From assembly GCA_016206925.1 (NCBI GenBank), contig JACQQS010000018.1, positions 1 to 62,286 of the forward strand: 62,286 bases of DNA. The letters are read 5' to 3'. Origin of the DNA: Candidatus Omnitrophota bacterium (GTDB taxonomy: Bacteria; Omnitrophota; Omnitrophia; Omnitrophales; JACQQS01). Each line of letters starts with the position of its first letter. Position 1 is the stretch's first letter. Positions 19,350 to 26,490 of this stretch are shown piece by piece. The notes under the pieces were generated by a model, which was given only the letters and a program-made list of their open reading frames with translations, had not been told where the DNA came from and ran no database searches. Position numbers and translations under genes: made by a program.

Positions 19350-19723
19350 GCAAGAAAAGAATAATGTTGGTAGACGATGAAGCCAGTATAACACGGCTTA
19401 TGAAACTTAATCTGGAGGCGACCGAAAAATATGAAGTCAGGGTCGAAAACAAAGGCTCGCTCGCGCTTAATGCGGCAAAAGAGTTCCGGCCCGACCTCGT
19501 ATTTATGGATATCATCATGCCAGATATGGAAGGATCCGAAGTGGCGCGGCAAATGCGGGCAGACCCTGTATTAAAGGATACTCCCATTATATTTCTAACC
19601 GCGACCATTACGACGGAAGAAATCGGTTCGGCGGGCGGAGATGTGGGCGGAGAGGCATTTTTGGCCAAACCGGTAACAGTCCGGCAATTGGTGGAATGTA
19701 TAAAGAAACGCATCGGAGACTGA
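19346..19723 (+). CDS. Single-domain response regulator (receiver)
   Basis: This is a 125-residue receiver with no output domain. The acidic pocket 'VDDE', phosphoacceptor Asp55 in 'LVFMDIIMPD', the Thr in 'IIFLTATI' and Lys108 in 'FLAKPV' are all in place. A Gly-rich insertion lies before the last motif. Overlap with the upstream kinase by 4 bases makes them a likely pair. With no DNA-binding domain, the protein must act by protein contact or phosphorelay, conceivably on the secretion apparatus encoded around it. Confidence 0.92.
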   Translation: MSKKRIMLVDDEASITRLMKLNLEATEKYEVRVENKGSLALNAAKEFRPDLVFMDIIMPDMEGSEVARQMRADPVLKDTPIIFLTATITTEEIGSAGGDVGGEAFLAKPVTVRQLVECIKKRIGD

Positions 19724-19744
19724 CGCTAAAGAAAAGACGATTTT

Positions 19745-20344
19745 ATGTTTTCAAGATTTTTTTTGATCAGCTGTTCGATATGGTTAATTACTGTTGGCAC
19801 AGGTTTCGGAGTCCTGTATGAGTATGCGAACCGTCCATCCGTAGTCTTAACCCCAGTTCCTATTTGGCCTGCGTCAAGTAAAATTCATTTTGACGAGAGT
19901 AAAGCCAATCTCGTTATGATGGTTCACCCGCATTGCGCGTGCTCGCGGGCCAGTCTAGGTGAACTCGAGCGTTTATTGGCGCAAAGCGCGGGCAAAGCGA
20001 AAGCGCATGTCGTGTTTCTAAAACCGGGTCAATTTCCAGATTCCTGGGTCAATACGGACACATGGCGCAGGGCGAAGAGCCTTCCGGACGTAGAGGTTGT
20101 TGATGATGTGGATGGAGCGGAAGCAAAGCTTTTCAGTGCCACAACGTCGGGGCAAACGTTTTTATACGATAGTAAAGGTAGGCTGATTTTTAGCGGGGGG
20201 ATAACGGGAGCGCGAGGTCATGAAGGCGACAATAAGGGAAGAAGCACCATTGTGGATTGGCTGAATCATGGTACGCTTGCTGTCAAGGAGACGTTTGTTT
20301 TTGGTTGCTCTTTATTTGCAACAGGGCAAGAGGAAAACAACTAG
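19745..20344 (+). CDS. Membrane-anchored thioredoxin-fold protein with CxC motif
   Basis: This 199-residue protein has one N-terminal hydrophobic segment (about 5-25) and then a thioredoxin-like fold: 'NLVMMVHPHCACSRASLGELERL' gives a strand, a Cys-Ala-Cys motif in place of the usual CxxC, and a helix. Further strands follow, and 'FLYDSKGRLIFSGGIT' resembles the end of AhpC/TlpA-type domains. It probably faces the periplasm. I recall similar proteins being labelled RedB-like next to sensor kinases, which fits the kinase gene 9 bases downstream, but I cannot verify that here. It may sense redox or metal state for the kinase; this is inference. Confidence 0.7.
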   Translation: MFSRFFLISCSIWLITVGTGFGVLYEYANRPSVVLTPVPIWPASSKIHFDESKANLVMMVHPHCACSRASLGELERLLAQSAGKAKAHVVFLKPGQFPDSWVNTDTWRRAKSLPDVEVVDDVDGAEAKLFSATTSGQTFLYDSKGRLIFSGGITGARGHEGDNKGRSTIVDWLNHGTLAVKETFVFGCSLFATGQEENN

Positions 20345-20352
20345 GGAAAAAT

Positions 20353-21876
20353 GTGATTACCGACTCGCACAAGATCGAATCAATTACATCAGAGCAAGCT
20401 CGATCGCAAGTTATTTTCCAAGATCACCAACTAAAAAATTACAAGCTGACGGATCAATTATTTGCCTATTTGATGATTTTGCAGTGGGTGACAGGGGTCG
20501 TTTCGGCTTTAATTATTTCTCCAAGAACATGGTACGGAACTATCGATAAAGTTCATATTCATTTTTGGACCGCACTTCTACTTGGCGGTCTGATCAGTGC
20601 TTATCCTCTGTATTTGGCATTATTTCATTCGGGTAAACCTTTTACGCGGCATATCATTGCCGTAGGACAGATGTTTTGGTCTGCGCTTCTTATACACCTT
20701 ACCGGCGGAAGAATAGAAACGCATTTCCATGTTTTTGGATCGCTGGCGTTTCTTGCATTTTACCGAGATTGGAAAGTGTTGATCCCGGCAACTATTGTAG
20801 TAGCGGGAGATCATATATGGAGGGGAATCTACTGGCCGCAATCCGTTTACGGTGTTATTACGGCAAGTCCCTGGAGATGGCTGGAACACGCATGGTGGGT
20901 AATATTTGAAGACATTTTTCTTTATATTTCGTGCCAAAGGAGTGTTCGGGAAATGCGAAGCATTGCCGAAAACGTTGCGCGCTTGGAAAGCGTCAATCAA
21001 GTCATTGAAAGTACGGTACAAGAAAGAACCAAGGAACTAAAAGAAGCAAATGAATTGTTGAAAGCGGAAATAAGAGAACGGACACTGGCAGAAAATGAGT
21101 TAAGAAACACACAGGAACTGCTTATCGAAACAGAAAAAACAGCAACCGTCGCGCGACTTGCGGCGGGCGCCGCACACGAAGTCAAAAATCCCTTAACCGT
21201 CATCAGTCAGGGCGTTGATTATTTTGCTTTACGCCCGGCGACTAAAACAGATGTCACCGCTTCAAATGTTTTGGGTGAGATGAGCAATGCCGTGAAGCGG
21301 GCTGATTTTATTATACGCGGCCTTTTAAATGTGGCCACATTTGAGGAGTTCCGTTTAGCGCCGGCAAATATAAACAGTGCGATTGAGCAAGCACTTGCGT
21401 TGACAAAAAACGGAAGGGATAAGAAGCAGATAACAGTGGTTAAACAACTCTTGGCGGATACCCCGTCTCTTTTGCTCGATGAACATCTCTTTACACAAGC
21501 GCTGATAAATTTGCTTTTGAACGCAAATGAGGCTATGGACCTGAATGGGGTGCTTGAAATAAGAACAAGTATAAGAAACGATTATAACCCAGACGGAAAG
21601 AAGAGTGAGCAATACAATTCTAAAAAGGCGGACTTCATCCTGGAGATCGTGGACACGGGGCAGGGGGTTGCAAGTGAGATTCTGGACAAGGTTTTCGAGC
21701 CTTTCTTTACGACGAAGCGAGCTACCGGAGGAACGGGTTTGGGACTACCTATCGTAAAGAAGATTATCCAGCAGCACGGGGGCAGTATTGAGATCACGAA
21801 TCGGAAAGACAGGACGGGTATTCTGGTAAGAATTGTTTTGTTGATGAACGATGACTGTCTTAAGAATGCGGCTTAA
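20353..21876 (+). CDS. Histidine kinase with His-rich multi-pass membrane sensor
   Basis: GTG 20353 is the likely start: an AGGG site lies 6 bases upstream and just after the previous stop, whereas the open frame to 20257 overlaps the preceding gene. The 507-residue product has about five or six membrane helices with several conserved-looking His residues ('VHIHFWT', 'GGRIETHFHVFGSLAFLAFYRD', 'GDHIWRGIYWP'), a layout seen in kinase and chemoreceptor sensors that may bind metal or haem. A coiled coil follows, then phosphoacceptor box 'GAAHEVKNPLT' near residue 274 and an ATPase domain with 'NLLLNANEAM', 'DTGQGV', 'FEPFFTTKRATGGTGLGL'. It has no partner receiver of its own nearby except the one at 19346. 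Confidence 0.87.
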   Translation: MITDSHKIESITSEQARSQVIFQDHQLKNYKLTDQLFAYLMILQWVTGVVSALIISPRTWYGTIDKVHIHFWTALLLGGLISAYPLYLALFHSGKPFTRHIIAVGQMFWSALLIHLTGGRIETHFHVFGSLAFLAFYRDWKVLIPATIVVAGDHIWRGIYWPQSVYGVITASPWRWLEHAWWVIFEDIFLYISCQRSVREMRSIAENVARLESVNQVIESTVQERTKELKEANELLKAEIRERTLAENELRNTQELLIETEKTATVARLAAGAAHEVKNPLTVISQGVDYFALRPATKTDVTASNVLGEMSNAVKRADFIIRGLLNVATFEEFRLAPANINSAIEQALALTKNGRDKKQITVVKQLLADTPSLLLDEHLFTQALINLLLNANEAMDLNGVLEIRTSIRNDYNPDGKKSEQYNSKKADFILEIVDTGQGVASEILDKVFEPFFTTKRATGGTGLGLPIVKKIIQQHGGSIEITNRKDRTGILVRIVLLMNDDCLKNAA

Positions 21877-21890
21877 GTCACAGGTTATCT

Positions 21891-23129
21891 ATGAGTACAT
21901 TTAAGTACCGGGCGAAGGCAAATTCGGGTAACACGATAGAGGGCGTTGTAGAGGCGTTGAACACGGATGAAGCGCTCGACAAGATCAGCCAGCTCGGATA
22001 CATTCCTGTTCGTATTGAAGAATCGCAGGAAAAAGCAAAACCGAAAACATCGAGTAGTATTCAGACAACAAATGCAGCAGGTGTTTCAACGGGCAGAATA
22101 AATACAAGAGATATCACTGCTTTTGGCCGCCAATTGGCAAGTTTAATCAGAGCAGGGGTGCCGATTTTGAGAGCCGTCACCTTGATTGGGGAACAATCGC
22201 AAAGTATTCATTTTAAAGGACTTATGAGTAACATCCACGAAGATCTTAAAAATGGAGCGCCTCTGTCCACAGCGCTCTCGAAATTTCCGAGACTTTTTCC
22301 GCCGCTTTATATTGCGCTCATATCCGCCGGCGAGGCGAGTGGAAACTTAGATCAAGTTCTTACGAAAATTACGAATCACCGCCAGAAGCAGGAAGAGATC
22401 ATGTCGCGGATACGCTCCGCCATGGTGTATCCGGCCCTCATGGGGCTTACGGGTTTAGGTACCATCATTTTTATGCTGACTTTTGTAATGCCGCGCCTTA
22501 TGGGAATTTTTTCGAGACTCGGGGGAGACTTGCCCCTGCCAACCAGAATTCTGATTCAGATAAGCAGCGGTCTTCGGCAAGGTTGGCTTTGGCTGGTTTT
22601 GGCCATTGTCGTGATACTTGCTGCGGCAGCGCTTAAAGGCAAAAGTAAAGGAAAAAGCAAATTTATGAGCGCGGTGGAACTACGGATTCCGCTTGTGGGC
22701 TCATTAAGCATGAAGGCCGAAATTGCGCGTTTTGGGAGAACGCTTGAACTTCTCTTAAAAAGCAGCATAACCGTCGTGCAGGCGCTGGAGGTGGTTATTC
22801 CCGTTCTTTCCAATCAGATTCTGAAATTTGAATTCATGCGCGCCGTAAAAGAGGTTAAAGAAGGGGGAACCTTGGGCGGTTGCCTAAAAAAATCCAAACG
22901 ATTTCCCCCATTTATGACAAATCTTTTGGTGGTCGGAGAAGAAGCCGGAAAATTGGATGAGGCCCTTGGAGAGATTGCGGATTTTTACGAAAGGGAAACC
23001 GACGAGGCGCTCCGGATCATGACCGCACTTTTGGAGCCGCTTATGATTCTGGTGATGGGATTGGTCGTCGGTTTTATCGTGATTGCTATGTTACTTCCGA
23101 TGTTTGAACTCAATATGATGATTAAGTAG
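21891..23129 (+). CDS. gspF: Type II secretion inner-membrane platform protein GspF
   Basis: This 412-residue protein has the standard GspF/PilC plan: an N-terminal 'FKYRAKANSGNTIEG.V.A' domain, two homologous T2SSF domains ('FGRQLASLIRAGVPILRA' and 'FGRTLELLLKSSITVVQALE') and three membrane helices, the last ending '.LEPLMILVMGLVVGFIVIAMLLPMF'. It forms the platform that couples GspE to pseudopilus growth. It follows the kinase by 14 bases and is followed by the metalloprotease gene after 4 bases. Confidence 0.95.
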   Translation: MSTFKYRAKANSGNTIEGVVEALNTDEALDKISQLGYIPVRIEESQEKAKPKTSSSIQTTNAAGVSTGRINTRDITAFGRQLASLIRAGVPILRAVTLIGEQSQSIHFKGLMSNIHEDLKNGAPLSTALSKFPRLFPPLYIALISAGEASGNLDQVLTKITNHRQKQEEIMSRIRSAMVYPALMGLTGLGTIIFMLTFVMPRLMGIFSRLGGDLPLPTRILIQISSGLRQGWLWLVLAIVVILAAAALKGKSKGKSKFMSAVELRIPLVGSLSMKAEIARFGRTLELLLKSSITVVQALEVVIPVLSNQILKFEFMRAVKEVKEGGTLGGCLKKSKRFPPFMTNLLVVGEEAGKLDEALGEIADFYERETDEALRIMTALLEPLMILVMGLVVGFIVIAMLLPMFELNMMIK

Positions 23130-23133
23130 GTCT

Positions 23134-24003
23134 ATGGGCAGCGAACGGACTGTTGTCATTGCGAGGAGCGCCGTGAGGCGCGACGAAGCAATCTCCAACT
23201 CTGAGATTGCTTCGCCCGCCAAAAAGCGTGGCGGGCTCGCAATGACGGTTTTGTTAGTCGCTCTAATCGCATCTACGTGCCCTGCGACCGGCGAGTGGGT
23301 TGAACAGAAAGGCAGCCACTTCATTGTATACTTCAAAACCGATGAGAAATTTGCAAAAAATGTTTTAAGACATGCGGAACGCTACTATAGCAACATTGGA
23401 AATGACCTGGGTTACACGCGGTTTTCCGATTTTTGGCAATGGGATCATCGCGTAAAAATTTATATTCACACTACGCAGGAAGAATTCTTAAAGGCGACGG
23501 GCCGCAACAACTGGTCGCACGGTTATGCGAATTACGAAACAAAGGAGATCCACAGCTACATCTGGAATGAAGGTTTCGTGGAATCGCTTTTACCGCACGA
23601 AATCACACATCTGGTTTTTCGCGATTACGTAGGTTTCAAAGGCGAGATACCGCTGTGGCTTGACGAAGGCATAGCGCAGTGGGAAGAGCCCGAAAAAAGA
23701 AAAATTGTGCGGGAGGTTATGCGATCCTATCTTAACGACGGTTATGTGTATCCCATCGCGCATCTGAGCACGCTTGATGTTCGAAACGTCAAATTGTCCA
23801 TTGCCGCGCAACTATTTTATGTCCAGGCCATGTCCATCATTGATTTTCTGATCAAAAGCTATGGTTCAAACGGGTTCGTCACTTTTTGCCGTGAGCTGCG
23901 CGACGGAAAAAGCCTGGATGATGCCCTGCGATTTTCGTATCCGTTGAAGATAAAAAGTCTGAGCGAATTGGAGGAACAATGGAAAAGCTACATTTTAGGT
24001 TGA
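23134..24003 (+). CDS. Secreted zinc metalloprotease of the peptidase MA-like type
   Basis: The 'LPHEITHLVF' motif gives an HExxH zinc site, and 'WLDEGIAQWEE' about 25 residues later supplies the third ligand and Glu typical of gluzincin MA-like peptidases. Either ATG 23134 or in-frame ATG 23242 may start it. The second gives 'MTVLLVALIASTCPATG', a good signal peptide, while the first adds 36 residues translated from a palindromic repeat. The gene sits between gspF and gspG, where no core secretion gene belongs, so it may be a cargo or a processing enzyme for secreted proteins. Its 3' end contains the GGAGG site and start of gspG. Confidence 0.82.
   Translation: MGSERTVVIARSAVRRDEAISNSEIASPAKKRGGLAMTVLLVALIASTCPATGEWVEQKGSHFIVYFKTDEKFAKNVLRHAERYYSNIGNDLGYTRFSDFWQWDHRVKIYIHTTQEEFLKATGRNNWSHGYANYETKEIHSYIWNEGFVESLLPHEITHLVFRDYVGFKGEIPLWLDEGIAQWEEPEKRKIVREVMRSYLNDGYVYPIAHLSTLDVRNVKLSIAAQLFYVQAMSIIDFLIKSYGSNGFVTFCRELRDGKSLDDALRFSYPLKIKSLSELEEQWKSYILG
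23155..23246. repeat. Cloverleaf-like palindromic repeat (GTCATTGCGAG family)
   Basis: Outer arms GTCATTGCGAG (23155-23165) and CTCGCAATGAC (23236-23246) are perfect complements. Inside are a side hairpin GCGCC-GTGA-GGCGC (23168-23181), a central 11-bp stem GAAGCAATCTC/GAGATTGCTTC (23185-23195 and 23203-23213), and a second side hairpin CCCGCC/GGCGGG (23215-23235). The same motif is widespread as a dispersed small mobile repeat in uncultured bacterial genomes. The right arm supplies ATG 23242 of the metalloprotease signal peptide. Confidence 0.85.
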
Positions 24004-24440
24004 CTTTGTCATTCCCGCGCCGCTTGATCAACCGGTGCGGGAATGACCGAGGGTTCACACTGATTGAACTCATGCTTGTGGTGATTATCATCGGCGCCTT
24101 GGTAGCCATGGTTTTGCCGCGCATGGCCGGGAGATCGGAGCAAGCACGTGTTCAGGCCGCTCAAGCGGATATCAGTTCCAACATAGCCACCGCACTCAAA
24201 CTTTATGAGCTGGACAACGGATCTTTCCCAAGCGGTGAAGACGGATTGAACGCTCTTCTCAATCAACCGGGAAGCGCCAGAAATTGGAGCGGGCCGTATT
24301 TGGAGAAAAAGCCGCTGGATCCCTGGGGCAGAGAGTATCAATACAAGAAGCCCGGCACGCATAGACCTCACGACTACGACCTTTATTCTTTGGGCAAGGA
24401 CGGGCAGGTTAGCGCGGATGATGTCAAGAATTGGGAATAA
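23979..24440 (+). CDS. gspG: Major pseudopilin GspG
   Basis: This 153-residue prepilin is cleaved after Gly25 in 'NDRG|FTLIELMLVV', with the conserved Glu at +5. The mature part has the GspG hallmarks 'LDNGSFPSGEDGLNALL', 'GPYLEKKPLDPWGREYQY' and 'DLYSLGKDGQ', the last including the calcium-site region. ATG 23979 has GGAGG 5 bases upstream, so the leader is 25 residues, longer than the usual 6-10. Part of it is encoded by a 40-bp palindrome at 24008-24047. The start overlaps the metalloprotease end by 25 bases. Confidence 0.95.
   Translation: MEKLHFRLTLSFPRRLINRCGNDRGFTLIELMLVVIIIGALVAMVLPRMAGRSEQARVQAAQADISSNIATALKLYELDNGSFPSGEDGLNALLNQPGSARNWSGPYLEKKPLDPWGREYQYKKPGTHRPHDYDLYSLGKDGQVSADDVKNWE
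24008..24047. repeat. 40-bp palindrome (GTCATTCCCGC family) inside the gspG leader
   Basis: GTCATTCCCGC and GCGGGAATGAC are perfect 11-bp arms around an 18-base centre that is itself partly symmetric around TTGATCAA. The element lies wholly inside the gspG frame and encodes most of the prepilin leader just before the Arg-Gly cleavage site. GTCATTCCCGC hairpins are common dispersed repeats in many bacteria. Confidence 0.8.
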
Positions 24441-24819
24441 ACACGTTTCCTTTGGATTTTCCCTGATAGAAATTATGGTGGCGGTCTCCGTCCTTTCGGT
24501 AGGGACGGTACTCGTTCTAGAGTCCAACATGATGTCTCTAGATGTGTTTGGCCGGTATCTGAATCGCCTCGAAATCCTCAGATGGGCCAACGAAAAAATC
24601 TCGGAGACCAAGGCAAGCCTCATCGAATCCGAATCGCCGTCAGTGGATATTTCAAGCGGGAGCATAAAGACCGATCGCAGGGATTACGGTTGGCAGCTTG
24701 AAATAAAGGATAGCGACATTCCGGATCTTTATTCCATTCATTTGGACGTTTCCTGGGATGAGGCAAGCCGGACGGCCCATCTCTATCGGGACGCCTACCT
24801 TTTAAAGATAAAAAGATAA
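24418..24819 (+). CDS. gspI: Minor pseudopilin GspI
   Basis: This 133-residue protein has the prepilin site 'VSFG|FSLIEIMVAVSVLSVGTV' with Glu at +5, then a region matching GspI in length and 'LRWANEKISE' spacing. GspI is part of the pseudopilus tip complex with GspJ and GspK. ATG 24418 or 24421 lies within the gspG end, so the genes are coupled. A separate gspH is not visible between G and I. Confidence 0.85.
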   Translation: MMSRIGNKHVSFGFSLIEIMVAVSVLSVGTVLVLESNMMSLDVFGRYLNRLEILRWANEKISETKASLIESESPSVDISSGSIKTDRRDYGWQLEIKDSDIPDLYSIHLDVSWDEASRTAHLYRDAYLLKIKR

Positions 24820-24828
24820 ATTCCCTCC

Positions 24829-25419
24829 ATGAAGTCGAGAAGAGGCTTTACGCTAATTGAAATTCTCATGGCGGCTTCCTTGGCGGCTGTCGTCGGAATG
24901 GCTATTTATTCGAGCCTGGCGAGCGGTATTAACATGATGAGGAAGGTCGTGGAAACGAGCCGCGATGAAGATGCAGCCATTTTCCTGGAAAAGTTCGAAC
25001 GCGATCTCGAGAATTCGTTTCATTACCAGGAAATACCGTTTCAGGGGGAGTCTGAAAGTCTTTCCTTCGCCGGCATCATTCAAACGGATCCGGGGCTGGG
25101 TGGTGAGCAGGGGATTGGGCGGATAACCTACTACCACGATAGCTCCGAAAAAACCATCGTGCGGCGTCAGGATAACGTCCATCAATTATTTGAAGACAGA
25201 GAAGGAAATTTGGCATCGGCTCTGGACAACATCTCGTCCCTTCAATTTGAATATTTTGGTTACGAGCAAACGGAAAGCCAATACAAGTGGAACCGTGAAT
25301 GGGATCCGGTAGCGCGGAAAGGCACGGTTCCCATCGCTGTGCGCGCCGAATTTCAGGTACATGGGGAAGGAGGTCCGAGAATTGTATCCAAAAGGATTCT
25401 TATACCGGTGGCGGACTGA
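24829..25419 (+). CDS. gspJ: Minor pseudopilin GspJ
   Basis: This 196-residue protein has the prepilin site 'MKSRRG|FTLIEILMAASLAAVV' followed by the longer beta-rich body of GspJ, including 'FEYFGY.......W' and the C-terminal 'IPIAVRAEF' type strand ('TVPIAVRAEFQV'). It belongs to the pseudopilus tip. It starts 9 bases after gspI and overlaps gspK by 38 bases when the TTG start of gspK is used. Confidence 0.9.
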   Translation: MKSRRGFTLIEILMAASLAAVVGMAIYSSLASGINMMRKVVETSRDEDAAIFLEKFERDLENSFHYQEIPFQGESESLSFAGIIQTDPGLGGEQGIGRITYYHDSSEKTIVRRQDNVHQLFEDREGNLASALDNISSLQFEYFGYEQTESQYKWNREWDPVARKGTVPIAVRAEFQVHGEGGPRIVSKRILIPVAD

Positions 25420-26488
25420 GCAGTCCAGCATTTTGATTGTGTCCTTGTGGGCCGTTTCCTTGCTGAGCGCATTCGCCGTTTCTGCGGGTTATCAGGTCCG
25501 GCAAAAGATCACGCTCGCCGATCGTCTCGACCGCAGAGGCTGGCTTTCCGGCCTGGCTGAAATGGGCATTCATCAGGCCATACAAAAACTTAAAGCAGAC
25601 AAGGTAGAAAATGGGTTCGATGTATTTTACGATCTCGGGATCAATGAAATTATCGTTTTCAAAGGTATCGGCGTGGGCGAAGGATCGTTCACCGTTTCTT
25701 ATGAATTCTTGGATACCGAAAGCGGGACAAAATCGCTGAGGTATGGTTTATGTGATGAGGAAAGTAAACTGAACATTAATTTTGCCGAACCGGTTATTCT
25801 GGCTAGTTTCTTCGAGTTGTTTGAGGTGGACGAGGATCAGGCCGAAGAAATAGCCTATGCCATCGTGGATTGGCGGGATACCGATGGATTTCTGTCGCAC
25901 CCGACTGAGGGTGCGGAGGATGATTATTACGAGGACAGGAAGTATGCCTATGGCGCGAAAGATTTTGCGTTTCAGGTGCTTCAAGAACTTCTTCTCGTGC
26001 GCGGAATGACGCCCGAGATCTATGCCCGCGTTCAGGGCCGGCTGACCGTTTATGGATCCGGCGCCGTAAACATTAACACAGCGTCCAGGGAAGTGCTTCT
26101 CAGTCTCGGTTTGGATGAATCTTTGGTGAAAAAGATTCTTGATTTTCGAAAAGGGGAAGATCGGAAAGAAGGCACGGCCGACGATCCATATGCCGCTCAG
26201 ACGGACGGTATTACGGCCACGCTTTCCTCCGCCATAGGCTTGGACGGCGGAGAGGTTGCCTCATTAAGTAATCTGGTTGCGCAGGGCCGTTTGGGGGTGG
26301 CTTCAACCTACTTCAAGATTCGTAGCCGGGGCGAACTTAAGGAGAGGGGCCAAGCGATCGATATTGAAGCTATAGTAGACCGGAACGGAAAGGTGGTCAG
26401 TTGGTATTCGAGTATCCCCAGGAAATTAACCGCAGCGGAATTAAACGATTTGTTCACGGAATTAGTTACCGATAGCTCTGAGGAGTAA
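25382..26488 (+). CDS. gspK: Minor pseudopilin GspK
   Basis: TTG 25382 is chosen because a strong AAGGAGGT site lies at 25367-25374; the open frame also allows ATG 25361. The 368-residue product has the GspK hydrophobic N-terminus 'SSILIVSLWAVSLLS' and the diagnostic 'DWRDTDG......GAEDDYYEDR..YG.KD' segment with 'INTAS.EVL.SL', as expected for the large tip pseudopilin. The residue before the predicted cleavage site is Ser where almost all prepilins have Gly. The usual Glu at +5 is absent, as is normal for GspK. Confidence 0.9.
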   Translation: MYPKGFLYRWRTEQSSILIVSLWAVSLLSAFAVSAGYQVRQKITLADRLDRRGWLSGLAEMGIHQAIQKLKADKVENGFDVFYDLGINEIIVFKGIGVGEGSFTVSYEFLDTESGTKSLRYGLCDEESKLNINFAEPVILASFFELFEVDEDQAEEIAYAIVDWRDTDGFLSHPTEGAEDDYYEDRKYAYGAKDFAFQVLQELLLVRGMTPEIYARVQGRLTVYGSGAVNINTASREVLLSLGLDESLVKKILDFRKGEDRKEGTADDPYAAQTDGITATLSSAIGLDGGEVASLSNLVAQGRLGVASTYFKIRSRGELKERGQAIDIEAIVDRNGKVVSWYSSIPRKLTAAELNDLFTELVTDSSEE

Positions 26489-26490
26489 TA

